From Paraburkholderia ultramafica (GTDB taxonomy: Bacteria; Pseudomonadota; Gammaproteobacteria; Burkholderiales; Burkholderiaceae), in assembly GCF_902859915.1 (NCBI RefSeq), contig NZ_CADIKK010000003.1, forward strand, positions 277,359 to 341,358: a stretch of 64,000 nt of DNA, in the 5' to 3' direction. The position numbers were made by a program, and so were the translations under genes. Within the stretch, counting starts at the first letter, position 1; each line of letters starts with the position of its first letter. Below the pieces are notes generated by a model, which saw nothing but the letters and a program-made list of their open reading frames with translations, was not told where the DNA came from and searched no databases. This document shows positions 32,776-41,854 of the stretch, piece after piece.

Positions 32776-34197
32776 TTGCCCGTTTTCGATGCCGCTATGG
32801 CGGCTGTCCGCCTGTCGCCACAGTTGCGCGCGCTCGTGCCCCTCGGCGCGCTGCTGCTGGGCGGCTGCACGTGGTACCACCGCGAGCCGCTCGCGCCGCA
32901 GAACACGGCCACCTCCGCCCATTCGCTCGAACGCATCCAGATCGACGCGTCGCGCATGCCGCTGCCCGAGCTGGCCGCGCATCGCTTCGATCCATCCGAC
33001 GGACTCGACATCGACGAAGTCGCGATGCTCGCAGTGGCCAACAATCCCGAGCTCAAGCTGGCCCGCGACGATCTCGGCATCGCCCGCGCGCAAGCTTACT
33101 CGGCGGGCCTGCTGCCCGATCCGCAACTGAGCGTGTCGAGCGATTATCCGGGCGCTGCCGGCGCCACGCGCGCGTTCAATTATGGCCTGAGCGTCGACGT
33201 GATGGCGATCGTGCTGCGCAGCGCGAACCGGCAATCCGCCGACGCGACCGTCGCGAAGACCGATCTCGGCCTGCTATGGCAGGAATGGCAGATCGTCGCG
33301 CAAGCGCGGCAGTTGTTCATCAAGACGCGCTTCCAGCAGGACACGCTGCCGCTGCTGCAACAACAGCGCGAGCTCGCGCGCACGCGCTACGAACGGATGG
33401 CCGAAGCGCGCCGCGACGGCAACCTCACCGACGACACGCTGAGCGCCGCGCTCACCGCATATAGCGACGCGCGCAAGCAATACGCCGACGCCGAACGCGC
33501 CGCGCAGCAGACGCATCACGATCTGAACGCATTGCTCGGCCTCGCACCCGAAGTTCAACTGCAACTGACCGGTAGCGAAGACATCGCCCCGCTGACCGAT
33601 CCCACGCTCGACGCGGCGCTCGCCTCACTTGCGCAACGCCGTCCCGATCTCATCGCGCTGCAAGCAGGCTACGAAGCGCAGGAACAGAAATATCGCGCGG
33701 CGATTCTGAGCCAGTTTCCGAGCCTGTCGGTGGGCTTCGTGCGGGCGCGCGACACGTCGAACATCTACACCAGCGGTTTCCAGATCAACCTGAGCCTGCC
33801 GATCTTCAACCGCAACCAGGGCAACGTCGCGATCGAAAAAGCCACGCGCCAGCGGCTGCGCGACGAATATCAAACGCGCCTGAACCAGGCCTACGCGGAC
33901 GTCGCGCAGATGCGCGCGGACCAGACCATCCTCACGCGGCAATTGCAGCAGACCGAGGCCGCGTTGCCCGATGTCGACATCGCCGCGCAGCATGCGGCGG
34001 CCGCCTACGCCGAACACAACCTCGCGCTCGGCGCATACACCGACGCGCAAAGCGCCGCGCTCAGCAAACGTGTCGACGTCGCGACGTTGCGCGAGTCGCT
34101 CGCCGAACAACGCGTCGGCTTGCAGGCGCTGCTGGGCAGCGCGATTCCCGACGCCTTCTCCTGCGCTCAGAACTTCATCGATACTCATGCGAAATAG
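32776..34197 (+). CDS. Outer-membrane efflux lipoprotein (TolC/NodT family)
   Basis: Outer channel of a tripartite pump. The 473-residue protein starts with TTG 32776 (AGGAG seven bases upstream; ATG 32797 is an alternative) and has a lipobox, LGALLLGGC, so it is a lipoprotein. It carries the two repeated helical hairpins of the family, with paired motifs near 100 (LARDDLGIARAQAYSAGLLP) and near 300 (YEAQEQKYRAAILSQFPSLS). It overlaps the adaptor gene by 11 bases. Confidence 0.9.
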   Translation: MPVFDAAMAAVRLSPQLRALVPLGALLLGGCTWYHREPLAPQNTATSAHSLERIQIDASRMPLPELAAHRFDPSDGLDIDEVAMLAVANNPELKLARDDLGIARAQAYSAGLLPDPQLSVSSDYPGAAGATRAFNYGLSVDVMAIVLRSANRQSADATVAKTDLGLLWQEWQIVAQARQLFIKTRFQQDTLPLLQQQRELARTRYERMAEARRDGNLTDDTLSAALTAYSDARKQYADAERAAQQTHHDLNALLGLAPEVQLQLTGSEDIAPLTDPTLDAALASLAQRRPDLIALQAGYEAQEQKYRAAILSQFPSLSVGFVRARDTSNIYTSGFQINLSLPIFNRNQGNVAIEKATRQRLRDEYQTRLNQAYADVAQMRADQTILTRQLQQTEAALPDVDIAAQHAAAAYAEHNLALGAYTDAQSAALSKRVDVATLRESLAEQRVGLQALLGSAIPDAFSCAQNFIDTHAK

Positions 34198-35323
34198 CCC
34201 ACTCCCAACGCCACGGCCACGCGTCGTTGCTGTTGCGCTCGCGCTCGCCTGCGCCGCACTGCTGGGCGCGGCCGTTCATGCTGCTAGCGCGGCCAGTGCC
34301 GCCGATAGCCCCGCCGCAGCCGACACCGCCAACCAACCCGCCGTCTCCGTGCAAACCGTTCGCGTGCAGCGCGCCGAGATCGCGCAGCCGGTGCGCGGCT
34401 TCGGCATCGTCGCGGCATCCGCAGCCAGTCTCACGACGATCAATCTGCCGTACCTCGCGCGCATCGTGCAGATGCGCGTGCAGTCCGGCCAGACCGTCAC
34501 GCGCGGCACGCCGCTGTTCGTCGTGCAGGCCGATCCGGCCGCCGTGCTCGCCGCGACCCAGGCGAAGAGCGCGGTGACGCTCGCGCAAGGCGAGCTCGCG
34601 CGCACCCAGTCGCTGTACGACAAGGGACTCGCCACGCAGTCGCAACTCGCGAGCGCCCGCAAGGCCGCCGACGACGCGCAGCAGGCGCTCGCCGCGCAGA
34701 ATCAGACCGGCGTCGCGAGCGGCAACAAGGTCGTGACCGCGCCGCTCGACGGCGTGGTGCTGCTACTGTCGGCAGCTCAGGGCGACCAGGTGCAGGCCGG
34801 CGCCGCGATCCTGCAACTGGCCGCCGGCAATGGCCGCGATGCGCGCGCGAACCTGATGCTCGGCGTCGAGCCGTCGGACGCCGGCGCGATTCACGCGGGC
34901 GACGCGCTCACAGTGCGCGGCCTGTCCACCGCGCTCGCGAACACGCTGGTCAATGGCCGCGTGGCGCTGGTCGGCGCCGCCGTCAATCCGCAGAGCCAGT
35001 TAGTGGACGTCGGCGCGAACGTGCCGCTCGGCCAGAGCCCGTTCATTCCAGGCACGCGCGTGCGCGCCGAGATCGCGACCCGCCCCGGCACGCACTGGAT
35101 CGTGCCGCGCGCGGCCGTGCTGAAGGACGACCAAGGCGCGTACGTATTCCAGATCACGCCGCAGACCAAGGCGCGCCGCGTCGCGGTGACCATCCAGGTC
35201 GAGAACGGCGGCCAATACGGCGTGGACGGTCGGCTCGACGCTGCCCAAGGGCTCGTGATCAGCGGCAACTATGAGTTGAAGGACGGCATGGCGGTGCGAC
35301 TCAGCGGAGGCGCGCCGCGATGA
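34187..35323 (+). CDS. RND periplasmic adaptor protein
   Basis: A 378-residue membrane-fusion protein with a signal peptide (VVAVALALACAALLGAAVHA), lipoyl half-motifs around ARIVQMRVQSGQTVTRGTPL and VTAPLDGVVLLLS, and a short helical hairpin between them (LAQGELARTQSLYDKGLATQ), then the beta-barrel and C-terminal ISGNYELKDGM. The hairpin is short, fitting pumps for small molecules or metals. It overlaps the pump gene by ATGA. Confidence 0.9.
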   Translation: MRNSPLPTPRPRVVAVALALACAALLGAAVHAASAASAADSPAAADTANQPAVSVQTVRVQRAEIAQPVRGFGIVAASAASLTTINLPYLARIVQMRVQSGQTVTRGTPLFVVQADPAAVLAATQAKSAVTLAQGELARTQSLYDKGLATQSQLASARKAADDAQQALAAQNQTGVASGNKVVTAPLDGVVLLLSAAQGDQVQAGAAILQLAAGNGRDARANLMLGVEPSDAGAIHAGDALTVRGLSTALANTLVNGRVALVGAAVNPQSQLVDVGANVPLGQSPFIPGTRVRAEIATRPGTHWIVPRAAVLKDDQGAYVFQITPQTKARRVAVTIQVENGGQYGVDGRLDAAQGLVISGNYELKDGMAVRLSGGAPR

Positions 35324-38300
35324 ATTTCGGTCAATGGATGCAGGCGCACCGGCGCTCGCTGCTGTTCGTGATCGCGTTGCTGGCGATCGCGGGCGCACTG
35401 ACCGCGTTCCGTCTGCCGATCTCGCTGTTCCCGAACGTCGCGTTTCCGCGCGCGGTGGTCTCGCTCGACGCGGGCGACCGCCCCGCCGAACAGATGGCCA
35501 CGCTCGTCACGATGCCGGTCGAGGAAGCGCTGCGCCGCGTGCCGAACGTGCGCGACGTCCAGTCGAGGACCAGCCGCGGCGCGGCGGAAATCTCGCTGAA
35601 CTTCGACTGGGGCACCGACATGGCGCAAGCCACGTTGCAGGCGCAGTCGGCCATCAGCGAGATTCTCGCGACGCTGCCGCAAGGCACCTCGATGCAGGTG
35701 CGGCGCATGGACCCGACCGTGTTTCCGGTGCTCGCCTATAGCCTCACGTCGAGGCAGCAGTCGCTGTCCGCGCTGCGCGATCTCGCGCAGTTCCAGATGC
35801 GGCCGTTGCTGTCGTCGGTGGAAGGCGTCGCGCGGGTCGACGTGACCGGCGGCGCACAGGACGAGTTCGAAGTCGCGATCGATCCGGCGCGCCTCGCCGC
35901 GTACAAGCTGTCGCTCGCCGACGTCTCGAAGGCGATCGGCGCGAGCAACGTGCTGATGGCCAACGGCCGCATCGAGGATCACGACAAGCTGTACCTCGTG
36001 ATCACCAACACCACCATCACGCAACTCGACGAACTGCGCGACGTGGTGGTGTCCGCCAACGGCGCGACGCAGATTCGTCTGGGCGACGTCGCGACGGTCC
36101 GCCAGGGGGTGGTGCCGCAATGGATGCGCGTTACCGCCGACGGCCAGGACGCGGTGCTGCTCAACGTCTTTCAGCAGCCCGGCGCGAACAGCGTGGCGAT
36201 GGCCAAGGCGATTCGCGCGAGGCTGGCCAACTTCCAGCAGCAGATGCCGCCGGGCGTGCATCTGTCGAACTGGTACGACCAGAGCGAACTGGTGATCGCG
36301 TCGGCCACCAGCGTGCGCGACGCGATCATGATCGGCGTGGTGCTGGCGGCGCTGACGCTGTTCGCGTTCCTGCGCAACTGGAAGATCACCGCGATCGCCG
36401 TCGCACTGGTGCCGGTGGTGATGGCCGCGACGATCCTGCTGCTCGACGTGTTCGGCATGGGCTTCAACATCATGACGCTCGGCGGCATGGCCGCCGCGGT
36501 CGGCCTCGTGATCGACGACGCGATCGTGATGATCGAGCACATCGTGCGGCGCATGCGCGAAGCCGGCGCGCGCGCGTTTCACGGCCGCGTGATGGCGGCG
36601 GCGCTCGAATTCACGCGGCCGCTGGCCGGTTCGTCGGCGGCGACGCTGATCATCTTCGTGCCGCTCGCGTTTCTGTCGGGCGTGACCGGCGCGTTCTTCA
36701 AGGCGCTCTCGGTGACGATGGCCAGCGCGCTGTTCATTTCGTTTCTCGTCACGTGGCTCGCGGTGCCGATTCTGTGCGACCGCTGGCTGAAACCGAAAGA
36801 CGCCGAGGAGCATCAGGAAACCCGCTTCGCCGCGTGGATGAACCGGCGTTACGCGACGCTGGTCGAGCGTGTCACCACGCGGCCGGTGCTGGTGCTGCTC
36901 GGCCTCGTGCCGCTGATCGTGGTGGCCGCGTTCGCGTTCACGCGGGTCGGCAGCGGCTTCATGCCGAGCATGGACGAAGGCGGCTTCGTGCTCGACTATC
37001 ACACCGAGCCTGGCACCTCGGTGACCGAGACCGACCGGCTGATGAAGCAGATCGAGAGCATCATCCGCGCGAATCCGAATGTGTCGACCTATTCGCGCCG
37101 CACCGGCGCGGGCCTCGGCGGCGATCTGAACGAGCCCAACAAGGGCGACTTCTTCGTGCGGCTGAAGTCCGGCCAGCGCGAGCCGATCGACACCGTGATG
37201 GAAGAAATCCGCTCGCAGGTCGAAGCGCAGGTGCCCGGCGTGAGTATCGAACTCGCGCAGTTGATGGAGGATCTGATCGGCGACCTGACCGCGGTGCCGC
37301 AACCGGTCCAGATCAAGATCTTTTCCGACGACGCCAACACGCTCGACACCACCGCGCGCAAGGTCGCCGCGCGGATCGGCAAGATTCAGGGCGTGGTGGA
37401 CGTGAACGACGGCATCAACCCGGCCGGCGACGCGCTCGAATTGCACATCCTGCCGGCCGCGGCTGCCGCTGAAGGCATGGACCCGCGAGCGATCGCGCAG
37501 GCCGTGTCCGACATGGTCGAAGGCAATGTGGCGACGCAGTTCCAGAGCGGGCCGAAAACGGTCGGCGTGCGCGTGCGGGCGGCCGGCGCGATGAAGCTGA
37601 CCGATACGCAACTGGGCCAGTTACAGATGCGCGCGCCGGACGGGCATCTGTTCGCGCTGAATCGCGTCGCCGATCAGGTGACGGTGACAGGCCAGCCGGA
37701 AATCAGCCGCGACAACCTGAAGCGGATGGTCGCGGTGACCGCGCGTATCGACGGCCGCGATCTGGGCTCGACCATCGCCGACGTGCAGAAGGCGCTCGGC
37801 GACGGCAGCTTGCTGCCGACGGGCGTCTACTACGAGCTGGGCGGCTTGTACCAGCAACAGCAGATCGCGTTCAAGGGCTTGCTGACCGTGTTCGGCGCGG
37901 CGATTGCGCTGGTGTTCGGCTTGCTGCTGTTTCTGTACGAGCGCTTTCGCGTCGCGCTGGCGGTGATGGCGATGCCGTTGCTGGCGGCGGGCGCGGTATT
38001 CATCGGTCTGTGGATCACCGGCATCGAGTTGAACATCTCCGCGATGATGGGGATGACGATGATCATCGGTATCGTCACCGAAGTGGCGATCTTCTATGTG
38101 TCGGAGTTGCAGGGGCTGGCGCGCGATGAAGAGATGCCGTTCGACGAGGCGTTGCTGAGCGCCGGCCGCAATCGCCTGCGTCCGATCGCGATGACGACGA
38201 TCGCCGCGATCCTCGCGCTGCTGCCGTTGGCGTTCGCGCTGGGGCAAGGCTCGGCGATGCAGCAGCCGCTCGCGATTGCGATCATTTCAGGGTTGATCGT

Positions 38301-38370
38301 TCAGTTGCCGCTGGTGCTGTTGTTGTTGCCGGTGCTGCTGAAGTTGCTGATGAAGAAGCAGGCTATCTAG
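35320..38370 (+). CDS. RND-family inner-membrane efflux pump
   Basis: A 1016-residue proton antiporter with 12 membrane segments in two halves, each followed by a large periplasmic domain. Helix 4 reads GLVIDDAIVMIEH: the Asp-Asp pair is typical of HAE-type pumps for organic compounds and unlike the single Asp of CusA/CzcA metal pumps. The sequence begins MNFGQWMQAHRRSLLFVIAL. With the adaptor and outer channel it forms a complete tripartite pump, controlled by the divergent two-component system. Substrate unknown. Confidence 0.93.
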   Translation: MNFGQWMQAHRRSLLFVIALLAIAGALTAFRLPISLFPNVAFPRAVVSLDAGDRPAEQMATLVTMPVEEALRRVPNVRDVQSRTSRGAAEISLNFDWGTDMAQATLQAQSAISEILATLPQGTSMQVRRMDPTVFPVLAYSLTSRQQSLSALRDLAQFQMRPLLSSVEGVARVDVTGGAQDEFEVAIDPARLAAYKLSLADVSKAIGASNVLMANGRIEDHDKLYLVITNTTITQLDELRDVVVSANGATQIRLGDVATVRQGVVPQWMRVTADGQDAVLLNVFQQPGANSVAMAKAIRARLANFQQQMPPGVHLSNWYDQSELVIASATSVRDAIMIGVVLAALTLFAFLRNWKITAIAVALVPVVMAATILLLDVFGMGFNIMTLGGMAAAVGLVIDDAIVMIEHIVRRMREAGARAFHGRVMAAALEFTRPLAGSSAATLIIFVPLAFLSGVTGAFFKALSVTMASALFISFLVTWLAVPILCDRWLKPKDAEEHQETRFAAWMNRRYATLVERVTTRPVLVLLGLVPLIVVAAFAFTRVGSGFMPSMDEGGFVLDYHTEPGTSVTETDRLMKQIESIIRANPNVSTYSRRTGAGLGGDLNEPNKGDFFVRLKSGQREPIDTVMEEIRSQVEAQVPGVSIELAQLMEDLIGDLTAVPQPVQIKIFSDDANTLDTTARKVAARIGKIQGVVDVNDGINPAGDALELHILPAAAAAEGMDPRAIAQAVSDMVEGNVATQFQSGPKTVGVRVRAAGAMKLTDTQLGQLQMRAPDGHLFALNRVADQVTVTGQPEISRDNLKRMVAVTARIDGRDLGSTIADVQKALGDGSLLPTGVYYELGGLYQQQQIAFKGLLTVFGAAIALVFGLLLFLYERFRVALAVMAMPLLAAGAVFIGLWITGIELNISAMMGMTMIIGIVTEVAIFYVSELQGLARDEEMPFDEALLSAGRNRLRPIAMTTIAAILALLPLAFALGQGSAMQQPLAIAIISGLIVQLPLVLLLLPVLLKLLMKKQAI

Positions 38371-38385
38371 CGCAGACCAAACCCG

Positions 38386-39207
38386 CTACGTCAGCACATC
38401 GGCAAATCCGCCGACCCTCGCGCCCAACGCGCGAATCGCGGCGGCCACCTTCGGCGACAGCAGCGCCCGCAACTCATCGGCATGCCGATAATCGCGCATG
38501 CCGTGACTCAACGCGGACTCGCCGGCCAGCGCCGGATGGCAATAGATCTCGGCCACGCCGTGTGGCAGGTCGGCAAGCGCCGCGAGCCACGCCGCCTCGT
38601 CCATGCGTCCGCTGCCGGCGATCCCGACCACGTAATCGTTGTGCGCGATGCCCGCGCGGTCGAGCCGCGCCCTCACCTGCGCGATCCACGGCTTCAACCA
38701 CCACGGTGCGTTCGGCTCGAACGGCAGACGCATCGCTTTCATGCCGTATTCGCGGCCGATCGCCAGGATCAATCCGAGCACGGTCGGATGCAGATGAAAA
38801 TGCTTGTGTGTGTTGACGTGGTCGAGCGTCAGCCCGGTTTGCGCAAAGGCGTCGAACTGTGCGCGAATCTCCCGCGCGAGCTGTTTGCGCACATGCGGCA
38901 GAAAGAAAAACCGTACGCCGTCGCGCACCATGTTGTCGCCGAAACGGCCATGCTCGTCGAGCAATGCGCGAATCGCCGCGCGCGGCATGAGCGCCGCGCC
39001 GTCGGCCAGCACCAGATGCAGACCGACCCGCAATTGCGGAAGCTCGCGAGCACGCGCCACCGCGTCGCTGGCGGCCGGCGCGCCGATCATCAGGCTCGCC
39101 GCGCTCAGCACGCCATCGCGATGCGCCCACTCGACCGCCTGGTTCACGCGCTGATGCAGGCCGAAATCGTCGGCGGTGACAATCAGCCCGCGTGGCTTAG
39201 CCGCCAT
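38386..39207 (-). CDS. hpnK: Hopanoid deacetylase HpnK (YdjC/ChbG family)
   Basis: Acts with HpnI and HpnJ in building the cyclitol ether of bacteriohopanetetrol, by deacetylating the added N-acetylglucosamine. The 273 residues start MAAKPRGLIVTADDFGLHQR, whose Asp pair binds metal, and include HLVLADG and DHVNTHKHFHLHP metal/catalytic residues and YCHPALAGES. ATG 39207 lies inside the end of the preceding glycosyltransferase gene (11-base overlap). The HpnK assignment is by family and neighbours. Confidence 0.88.
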   Translation of the reverse strand: MAAKPRGLIVTADDFGLHQRVNQAVEWAHRDGVLSAASLMIGAPAASDAVARARELPQLRVGLHLVLADGAALMPRAAIRALLDEHGRFGDNMVRDGVRFFFLPHVRKQLAREIRAQFDAFAQTGLTLDHVNTHKHFHLHPTVLGLILAIGREYGMKAMRLPFEPNAPWWLKPWIAQVRARLDRAGIAHNDYVVGIAGSGRMDEAAWLAALADLPHGVAEIYCHPALAGESALSHGMRDYRHADELRALLSPKVAAAIRALGARVGGFADVLT

Positions 39208-40483
39208 CCGACGTCTCCATCGCATCCATCACGTTCAGGCGAGAACTGCGCGCCCCCGCCGACGTCTCGACCGGCACACGCACGCCGCGCCACATCACAT
39301 GCGAGCCGAACGCGCCGGCTAGCCATTGCAGCGCCAGCAGCATATCGCGTAACGGCACGAGCGGCAGGTCGCGCCAGAACGTGCGCTGATGACGCGCGGC
39401 GCGCCAATGCAGCAACAGGCGCGCGCCCAGGATGGCCGCCGTGCCGGCCGCGCTCGCGAGCGAGGCGACAGCATGCGAGTGATCGCCTGAACCCGTCGCG
39501 AACGAGCTGGTCAGCCACGCGCCGGTCAGCAGCCACGGCGTCGCGAACGTGATGACGAGCGACGCGAAGCCCAACGGGTTCACCGAGCGGATCGTGCGCA
39601 GCCAGCGCGTTTCACGCAGCCACAGCGCGGCGAAAGTCGGCTCGATCACATCGGTGGCCACCATCACGCGCGAGAGCACCGTTTGCAGTCCCAACGCGCG
39701 CACGTGTTCGGCTAGCCAGTAATCGTCCGCGAGACAGTTTTTCAGCGCGGCGAAACCGCCGATGCGCTCGAGCGTCGCGCGGTGCAACGCGAGCGTTGCA
39801 CCGAAGCCGAAGCGGCGCGAGCCCGCCGCGTGAGCGACCCGCACCGACGGCGCGAACCACTCGTTGATGAACAGCGCGCCCACACGCGGCCAGAACCCGC
39901 CGACGCCCCGCGCGGTGTACAGACAGGTGACGACGCCCACGCGCGGATCCGAGAGCGGCGCGGCGACGCTGTCGAGATAATCGGCTTCGACGGCGATGTC
40001 GCTATCGGCGATCACGATCACGTCGTGACGGGCCCGCTCCGCCATGTTGATCAGATTGCTGACCTTCAGGTTGCTGCCGTGCACGCGCGTATCGATCGCG
40101 AGCTCGATGTCGCGCGCCGGATACGCGGCCTGCAGACGGCGCACCACCGCAATCGCGGGATCGTCCGGCGACGACACGCCGAGCACCAGTTGAAAATGTC
40201 CATGGCGCTGATCGCAGAAGGTCCGCAGATTTTCGTAGAGACGCGGCTCCGCGCCGCACAGCGGTTTGAGCACGCTGACGCCGACCTGCACAAACGGATG
40301 CGGCGGCTGCGCCACGCACGCGGCGGCATCAGGGGATTGAGAGGAATGGCCTGGATGAGCCGCCGCCTTGCGACGCGCGCTGAAGAACGGCATCGCCACC
40401 GCCGCCAGCGTCGCGTAGAGCGAGGCGCCGGTGCAGCCGGCCAGCAGGATCCATAGGCATGCTGTCAACGCGTGCGCCGCCAT
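39197..40483 (-). CDS. HpnI-like glycosyltransferase (second copy)
   Basis: A 428-residue membrane GT2 enzyme: one N-terminal helix, the catalytic domain with VSVLKPLCGAEP, VIVIADSDIAVE (the DxD), the LADDYWLAEHVR motif, RWLRTIRSVNP, and three or four C-terminal helices. This is the HpnI layout. It is one of two HpnI-type genes in the window; this one pairs with hpnK, the other with hpnJ. They differ enough that one may have a distinct acceptor or donor. Confidence 0.85.
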   Translation of the reverse strand: MAAHALTACLWILLAGCTGASLYATLAAVAMPFFSARRKAAAHPGHSSQSPDAAACVAQPPHPFVQVGVSVLKPLCGAEPRLYENLRTFCDQRHGHFQLVLGVSSPDDPAIAVVRRLQAAYPARDIELAIDTRVHGSNLKVSNLINMAERARHDVIVIADSDIAVEADYLDSVAAPLSDPRVGVVTCLYTARGVGGFWPRVGALFINEWFAPSVRVAHAAGSRRFGFGATLALHRATLERIGGFAALKNCLADDYWLAEHVRALGLQTVLSRVMVATDVIEPTFAALWLRETRWLRTIRSVNPLGFASLVITFATPWLLTGAWLTSSFATGSGDHSHAVASLASAAGTAAILGARLLLHWRAARHQRTFWRDLPLVPLRDMLLALQWLAGAFGSHVMWRGVRVPVETSAGARSSRLNVMDAMETSDGG

Positions 40484-40495
40484 CGCCCGTATCCG

Positions 40496-40852
40496 TCAGT
40501 GCCCGGCCAGCACGAACGGTTTGCCCGCCAGGCGCAGATGAAGGATGACAAGCCAGCGCCGCGGACAATCCGGCGTCACCGCAAACTCGACCGGCAACGC
40601 GGACCGGTTGACAGGCAGCGCGTGGTGCCGGTCGATGGCAAGCGCGAAAGCCGCCTGCGCGAACTCGCGCGCGACGATCACGCCGCCGACGATCAGCGCG
40701 ATCGCGAGCAGACGGAACGATGCGGACTCGAAGAATTGCTGCGACACTGGCAACACCGGCAGCGCGACGCAGACCACCGCCTCGGTGCCCACGGCCGTGA
40801 GCGAGGCGACCAGCAGATGGGCTCGCAACATGTCGATGGTGACTGGCTTCAT
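40496..40852 (-). CDS. Small membrane protein of unknown function, hopanoid locus
   Basis: A 118-residue protein with two hydrophobic segments (LLVASLTAVGTEAVVCVALP and FRLLAIALIVGGVIVA) and a basic C-terminal part. It has GAGA upstream of ATG 40852 and is 12 bases from the HpnI-like gene, so the first gene of that operon. I recognise no family. Confidence 0.6.
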   Translation of the reverse strand: MKPVTIDMLRAHLLVASLTAVGTEAVVCVALPVLPVSQQFFESASFRLLAIALIVGGVIVAREFAQAAFALAIDRHHALPVNRSALPVEFAVTPDCPRRWLVILHLRLAGKPFVLAGH

Positions 40853-41057
40853 AACGTGGTCTCGTGACCTGACGGGATGCAGTGCGCGCTTCATTGGCGT
40901 GATCCATCGACGCAATCCGCCGGCATAAAAACGCCGGCAGCGCATTCCGTCGATGTGCTTACGATCAGGCTGCGATGCCCTGACAAAACGCATGTGCCGC
41001 ATGCTCATCATGGCCGCGCGACCGGGGTCTGTTGAGGGGCGATAGTATCGATTCAAG

Positions 41058-41074
41058 CTGAAGGAATCCTTAAG
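41058..41074 (+). promoter_or_regulatory. PmrA/OmpR-type box CTGAAG-N5-CTTAAG
   Basis: The 17-base CTGAAGGAATCCTTAAG has two half-sites 11 bases apart. It lies in the 342-base divergent region between the hpnI-like/hpnK operon and the response regulator gene at 41195. A near-copy precedes hpnJ (47135-47151). Other than this and CTTAAT/GGTTAA-type half-sites near 41095-41115, the gap holds no gene. Confidence 0.6.
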
Positions 41075-41194
41075 CATCGGCACGGTATAAAGCCCTTAAT
41101 GAACAGCATGGTTAAACTTCGGATGCCCGAAGCGGCGCTTGCATAATAACGCTTGCCATTATGCAATGAACACCCCAATGGAACCCCTACATTA

Positions 41195-41854
41195 ATGCGC
41201 ATACTACTCGTAGACGACGACGACCTGATCGGCTGCGGTGTCGAAGCGGGCTTGCGTCAAGCCGGTTTCACGGTCGACTGGGCACGCGACGGCCACAAGG
41301 CCAGCCTCGCGCTCGACACCACTGAGTACGCGCTGGTGATACTCGATCTCGGTTTGCCGCGCGTATCCGGCATGGAACTGCTCAGGCGGCTGCGCGACGC
41401 CGGCAAGGACGTGCCGGTGCTGGTGCTGACCGCGAAAGGCACGGTGGTCGACCGGGTCGGCGGTCTCGAAGCGGGCGCCGACGACTACCTCGGCAAGCCC
41501 TTCGACCTGACCGAACTGATCGCGCGTTGCCGCGCTTTGCTGCGCCGCGCGCAAGGCCGCAGCGTCGAGTTGATCCGCTATCAGGGCCTGACGGTCAATC
41601 CGGCCGCGCAGACGGTCGAAGTGGGCACGACGCGCGTGCCGCTCACGTCGCGCGAATGGGCGATCCTGTTGCAGTTGCTGATCAATCAGGGAATTCCGCA
41701 GTCGCGCTCGCGGCTCGAAGAAAGCCTGTATGGCTGGCAGGAAGAAATCGAAAGCAACGCGATCGAGGTGCACGTGTCCAACCTGCGCAAGAAACTCGGC
41801 GCGGGGCTGATCAAGACCGTGCGCAATATCGGCTACGTGGTGGAGAAAGAATGA
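41195..41854 (+). CDS. OmpR-family response regulator, PmrA/QseB-like
   Basis: A 219-residue regulator with VDDDDLIG, phospho-acceptor Asp in LVILDLGLPRVSG, VLTAKG, YLGKPFD and a winged-helix end SNAIEVHVSNLRKKLG. ATG 41195 is set by homology (MRILLVDDDD). It overlaps the kinase gene by ATGA. Its position between two hopanoid operons and the shared upstream boxes make these operons its likely targets. Confidence 0.93.
   Translation: MRILLVDDDDLIGCGVEAGLRQAGFTVDWARDGHKASLALDTTEYALVILDLGLPRVSGMELLRRLRDAGKDVPVLVLTAKGTVVDRVGGLEAGADDYLGKPFDLTELIARCRALLRRAQGRSVELIRYQGLTVNPAAQTVEVGTTRVPLTSREWAILLQLLINQGIPQSRSRLEESLYGWQEEIESNAIEVHVSNLRKKLGAGLIKTVRNIGYVVEKE

Noticed and set aside
35269..37611. A 780-codon minus-strand frame opposite the RND pump
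   Set aside because: Extremely His/Arg-rich shadow; the plus strand encodes an intact 12-helix pump.
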